From Phytopythium helicoides (lineage: Eukaryota; Oomycota; Peronosporomycetes; Pythiales; Pythiaceae), in the NCBI GenBank assembly GCA_024867545.1, contig JANFNE010000006.1, forward strand, positions 62,001 to 126,000: a DNA stretch of 64,000 bases, in the 5' to 3' direction. Numbering within the stretch: the first letter of the stretch is position 1; every line of letters begins with the position of its first letter. The notes beneath the pieces are model-generated. The model saw only the letters and a program-made list of their open reading frames with translations. It was not told where the DNA came from and did no database searches. A program made the translations under genes and the position numbers. Positions 60,901-64,000 of the stretch are shown in pieces.

Positions 60901-63900
60901 ACAACGAATAGATTGATGCTCCAATTGACGGAGTTGGTCTTGCTCAAAAATCATCTGATCGCTTTGGCGTCGCCGCTCTTTCGCCTTACGCCATCCACCT
61001 TGGATGTGACGTGCACATTCACGCCGCTTGATTGCTTCAACACGAAGAATTTGCATGTCCATTTGCTCACGATGAATACGCTGGCGACTGTTATGGCGGC
61101 GCCATCCACCTTGTATTTGGCGCGCACCAGCTCGTTTCCTCAAAGCTGCGACTCGCATTTGTCGTTCCAGTTCTTCTTGCTCCTCTAACAGCTCTTGCTG
61201 ACGCTCTTTCGCATCTCGCCACGCAATTTGAATCTTTCGTGCGCATGCGCGTTGCTTCAATCCTCGAATAAGAGCCTTCTTCTTTGCCATATCAACTCGT
61301 CTTTGCCGCTTTCGAGCGATGAAAGCTCGCCATACAAGCTGGATTCGTCTAGCACATTCACGACGTTTTATGCGTGAAACCAGCTGCTTCCTTCTCTCAA
61401 TTATGTCGCGATGAAGCTTTCGCCGTTTAACTGACGCTCGCCATGCACGCTGAATTCGTGCCACACACTCTCGCCGCTTTATTGCTTCTACTCGCAAACG
61501 TTTACGCTCCTGATCCCGTTTTTGCTTTTGTCGAAAGGCCAGGAAGTTTAACCACGCGGTCTGGATACGTTTCGCGCAACCTCGTTTTCGTATGACTTCG
61601 AGTCGTCTCAATCGCCGTTCTCTATCCGCTTGGCAAATTCGTTTCCACTGCAGATAGCGCGACCACACACGCTGAATTCGTCGAGCACTCTCTCGTTTGC
61701 GTACAGCCTCAACAAATTGCCATTTCCTCTCTCGCTCTTTGAGCTGTTTTTCCTCTTCACGGCGCCATCTGGAATAAGCTCTCAATAATCTTTGAATGCG
61801 ACGAGCGCATTCCCGTCGCTTGACAGCTTCAACACGCTGAACTTTCATCTGTTGCTCCATTTGCTTTGCTTGCTGAATCTGGAACCATCGCCTCCACCAT
61901 CTCTGAATCAAACGTACTTTCATCGCTAGATTGAGGCAGCCTAGTCGGGATCGGCGGAGTGCGATAAAACAGAACAGTTCTCCAACTCGATTAATTGCTT
62001 CCTGTATTCCAACCGAAGCTTCGCTTTCACTCTGGAGCTTCACGGTAATAAGCATCTCGACTACAAAGGATCGCAACTTTTGCTCTGTAATAAGCTCGAG
62101 TGCGTATCTCTCAGCCTGTTCTCTTCTTTTCATTTCTTCCACACGCTTTACCCTTGCCCGCTCAATCTGGTTGGTCACAAACACTCCAATTTTGAGCGAT
62201 GCCATCGCACGCGTTTGGGTTTCAATCAACTGAATTTGTCTTTGCTTCTCTAATTCAATTGCTTCTGCCGCCGATTGCAATGCTGCATCAGCCTCCCGTT
62301 TAATCTTTGCCACTGTGACTCGCTCAGAAAACCAGGTGGTCACGAGTGCGTGGTTTGCCTCGACCTTGCTTTGTTCTAACTTTTCGGCAGCCATTTGAAC
62401 TTCTTTTTCTTTATCTAACAACAATTTATCCCGAGTTGCTAACTGCTGTTGCGCGTCCCGGTCAGCCTCTATCAAACGATGCTCAAGCGCGAGCAGCTTA
62501 TTGGTGGCAGAGAAATTCTTTTCACGCAGCTCTTCGGCTGCCATGTACTCTGTCTCGGCCTTGGCAGTAACCAGAGCTTGATGTTGATCTTCCACAAGTT
62601 TTTGTTTGCAAAACGATTTGCGCTCCAGCCAACGATAATCTATAAATCCCTTGATTGTTCGACGCGCCATCTCCTCTTTCAATTTCCGTTCTACAGCAAG
62701 ATGTGCTTTCATTTCAATGTCATGAGCTGTGCAAGCGGATTCCATTTGCTTGCTGGATTTCTCAAGTCGTCGCTGTAACAAGCGTTGCTCCAATCGCATC
62801 TTTTCCTTCCATTGTTGTGTATCAGTTTCCGAGTGGTGATATTGCGCTTGCATTGCCAGCACCTGCTTGTTGGCTAATGATCGATCTGCTTCAATAATCC
62901 GAAGTTTGCGGTTCAGTAAGTGTATGGAAATGAAGCACCTAATTTTATGAGCAGCCAAGCTTTTGCGGTTCTTGCTGATCACACGCTGCTGTCTATCTAC
63001 TACTTTCATATGATGATCAATTAGTTGCATCCGGTCAATTTCAGCCTGTTTCCACTTTTGCTCAAGTTGTTGTAAGCTAGATAAAAGCAAGTTCGCCTTC
63101 TCAGATGCGCGTTTCTTTTCAAGCCGCATCAGCCTCTCATGATCTCGCTTCGCTTTTGTCCACTTCAGATTCTCCTTGAAAAGAGTCTGTCGGGCAAGAA
63201 CTTTAGCCTGCGCGAGTTTTCGTCGAAGGACCCATTCTCGAAGAGCTTGTTTGATTGTTTTCGTTGCAGCAGCTTTTTGCTCTCGTTTTCGGCGCAGCTC
63301 TTCTTCTCGTTTCAGGACTTGCCGTATCTTTGCCTTTCGACGCCGCCACCAGCGTAGAATCTTTTCTTTGGCAAATTCGCGTTGCCTCCTCCGCTTCAGC
63401 GTACCTGCAAAAAACTTTAATCGGTGAAAGCATCGATGGATGAGGTGGAAGTCGGACGAACGAAGATTATTTGATTTGCGTAGCGCAAAATCTGCCCACG
63501 ATTGTTGTAATGCTCGTGCAGCTATTTCCTGCTGCTCCAAAATCTCCAGCTCGTGTGCCTTGCGCCGCTTTTTGACAACCAATACTCCAAACCGCCGAAC
63601 AGTCCGTCTTGCTAATGACCGCTGCAAGCGATCCTTGATTGATCTGCGGTGTTGTGCATTAGTTCTCCACTCGACAAGATAACGACGAAGAATCTTGAGC
63701 TCTCTTTGAAGGTAGTGCGGAGTATCTTCAGGTTCCCATTTCACATCTGGACTGAGTTGGTGTTCGATAGATTGATGTCGGTGGTCAACCTCTATTTCAG
63801 AGAACCGGTGACTTAGATCAAGGGCAACTACTTGAACGTCACGACATAGATCAAAAATTTTCCCGAGTGCACCAAGTCCAGAATGTTCCTCTTCAGAAAA

Positions 63901-64000
63901 ACTGCTGTTGCAATCGATTTGCTCAACAGGATTTGGTATTGTGTCTGTGTTGGAGTCAGAGTTACTGAAGCCTGCACTCGTGCTAGGTGTGGATACTTCT
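57961..64000 (-). CDS. Giant IQ-motif array protein with C-terminal ankyrin repeats (5' end outside the window)
   Basis: An open frame of more than 2010 residues with no stop up to the right edge, so the start is not in the window. The visible N-terminal part is acidic and Ser-rich. About 700 residues of Lys/Arg/Glu/Gln-rich long-helix sequence follow. Then come at least 17 IQ-type calmodulin-binding motifs (RRIQRVWSRYLQWKR, KRIQTAWLNFLAFRQ, ARIQRAWRASVKRRK and similar) at roughly 40-residue spacing, several preceded by a repeated KRRECARRI phrase. A non-repetitive globular region follows. The C-terminal ~450 residues hold ankyrin repeats (GDTPLMLFAANGHLEF, GRNALHRACEKDQVEA, GHTPLQLAVLARDS, GDTALHWAALAGHV) and an acidic tail ending DADIGFDL. 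Probably a calmodulin-binding cytoskeletal or axonemal scaffold (inference). Intronless within the window. Confidence 0.85.
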   Translation of the reverse strand, partial: EVSTPSTSAGFSNSDSNTDTIPNPVEQIDCNSSFSEEEHSGLGALGKIFDLCRDVQVVALDLSHRFSEIEVDHRHQSIEHQLSPDVKWEPEDTPHYLQRELKILRRYLVEWRTNAQHRRSIKDRLQRSLARRTVRRFGVLVVKKRRKAHELEILEQQEIAARALQQSWADFALRKSNNLRSSDFHLIHRCFHRLKFFAGTLKRRRQREFAKEKILRWWRRRKAKIRQVLKREEELRRKREQKAAATKTIKQALREWVLRRKLAQAKVLARQTLFKENLKWTKAKRDHERLMRLEKKRASEKANLLLSSLQQLEQKWKQAEIDRMQLIDHHMKVVDRQQRVISKNRKSLAAHKIRCFISIHLLNRKLRIIEADRSLANKQVLAMQAQYHHSETDTQQWKEKMRLEQRLLQRRLEKSSKQMESACTAHDIEMKAHLAVERKLKEEMARRTIKGFIDYRWLERKSFCKQKLVEDQHQALVTAKAETEYMAAEELREKNFSATNKLLALEHRLIEADRDAQQQLATRDKLLLDKEKEVQMAAEKLEQSKVEANHALVTTWFSERVTVAKIKREADAALQSAAEAIELEKQRQIQLIETQTRAMASLKIGVFVTNQIERARVKRVEEMKRREQAERYALELITEQKLRSFVVEMLITVKLQSESEASVGIQEAINRVGELFCFIALRRSRLGCLNLAMKVRLIQRWWRRWFQIQQAKQMEQQMKVQRVEAVKRRECARRIQRLLRAYSRWRREEEKQLKERERKWQFVEAVRKRESARRIQRVWSRYLQWKRICQADRERRLRRLEVIRKRGCAKRIQTAWLNFLAFRQKQKRDQERKRLRVEAIKRRECVARIQRAWRASVKRRKLHRDIIERRKQLVSRIKRRECARRIQLVWRAFIARKRQRRVDMAKKKALIRGLKQRACARKIQIAWRDAKERQQELLEEQEELERQMRVAALRKRAGARQIQGGWRRHNSRQRIHREQMDMQILRVEAIKRRECARHIQGGWRKAKERRRQSDQMIFEQDQLRQLEHQSIRCEFIRTQIAARMVQQLWRAWHHRQLEIVVHKRIRAIRFNHAARCVQRQLVAWHRSLQLARDRDSQLQRIRVSSAVRAVQRCWRCHVKWLIYLRQKQQSLHNIRRKRSARIIQHAWRQWIEHKKKSQQEQLSMLINRAAAIIQRHFRRWREKKLESINLPKEDSIVLYQRVCSRRIIRAWRRYRHVTEFAAATHIGSVWRGRCARQAYALALEAKLSQEARLEEIRLSILAVRVQHVWQDWRTRMRRRKRAEMLAREREMIEQAKRQARIMQTKQRIVAAHHIQKRFRAFSCQESKQRAEEVQSRIQRKQQEQETALAKLWEEKNARDEAAIREGVSAVVQLWTRMDLPYVLTSAVNNVLVVDAASRIVQRLAKAYLRRSQLWFYVNKTQLSGCENTPERNSSLRLYFKHASAWMELRCHSNQADTAWTLTSDNLLRLRFDAQMTRKLLVMLDRQSHSPDELQHATQEISKDALPIFATPECIRSHHNAIDHKLVFHEVGELELPHFCALTRSMAKIRSIHRRKQQVESPLTISRPPTPTSAGTAPIKQHGRVQSITVFEAVENASVEDAVYLQSLGVDLATVDPKTHRNALHMLTFSAENYRFRLEMLDFLLKQESIDVNAQDLNGDTPLMLFAANGHLEFMARLLGRGAKLQLVNKKGRNALHRACEKDQVEAIAFLHRGRTNEFEAILALHAPDYSGQFPLHLAAAEGLVECAKQLLWIEVALSSDHSLSTNWNRTVQSQRDPGGHTPLQLAVLARDSSMVSLLLAHGGEFAVNENDNRRRSVVHLAVGSLLSMCGSNSPSASTAADTLSILTLLIEHGADLSIGDERGDTALHWAALAGHVVLTRFLVTRGADIGAVNNDWETPVQVAAAHGQLGCVKAMASSPRHGSRDNSAHTADADSRDALTERILSEAVNILAHQEASPQSYYVPSMAAVSPPASKENFYWEELHQEVQLVDEYGHFSSEGESDSDADIGFDL

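Noticed and set aside
1..64000. RxLR or Crinkler effectors, CRISPR arrays, rRNA operons
   Set aside because: No secreted protein with an RxLR-EER or LFLAK motif, no spaced direct-repeat array, and no rRNA-like sequence was seen.

Overview
The window looks like nuclear DNA of a plant-associated oomycete (Peronosporales/Pythiales lineage, such as Phytophthora or Pythium sensu lato). The evidence is a cluster of secreted AA17-type copper monooxygenases, a mucin-linked pectate-lyase-fold protein, compact GC-rich genes with few introns of about 60-150 bp, and promoters with the oomycete core signal (a TCATTYY initiator, often followed by an AWTTTNC flanking element). An intact LRRC56/ODA8 gene fits a lineage with flagellated zoospores. 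No rRNA, tRNA, CRISPR array, viral gene or autonomous transposon was recognised.

Layout. 0.2-8.8 kb is a secreted cell-wall block: a PL3-fold protein whose catalytic positions are substituted, then four tandem AA17 genes. 9.0-20.4 kb is a five-copy family of FAD/NAD(P) oxidoreductases (AIF/FSP1-like). Two type A copies form a roughly 2 kb head-to-head inverted repeat around a 0.26 kb spacer. Two type B copies form a second, tail-to-tail inverted repeat that encloses a third type A copy. 21.7-25.2 kb holds an unrecognised conserved-looking protein and a divergent AA17-like LPMO. 25.4-30.2 kb holds three short single-exon heat-shock-factor (HSF) genes, two of them in a 1.66 kb tail-to-tail inverted repeat; a fourth copy lies at 40.1-41.6 kb.

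From 30.5 kb onward most genes are dense single-copy housekeeping or regulatory genes: argJ-type ornithine acetyltransferase, LRRC56, a multipass membrane protein, an Iwr1 protein with an ankyrin insert, a large membrane-ankyrin-TIR-TIR protein, a seven-exon canonical HSF, a FLASH-like coiled-coil protein 51 bp from a divergent gene with an eIF5A-C-like domain, CacyBP/SIP, a B-box protein with a SUMO-interacting-type motif, an LC8 dynein light chain, a TMEM8/myomaker-like membrane protein, FolD, and the 3' part of a very long IQ-motif/ankyrin protein that runs off the right edge.

The left half is dominated by recent duplication and gene conversion of secreted enzymes, redox enzymes and transcription factors. 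The right half carries the most unusual architectures: tandem TIR domains on a membrane-ankyrin scaffold, the Iwr1-ankyrin fusion and the eIF5A-C-like protein. Exon-intron structures were worked out by eye from GT-AG sites, reading phase and family similarity; none has transcript support here.
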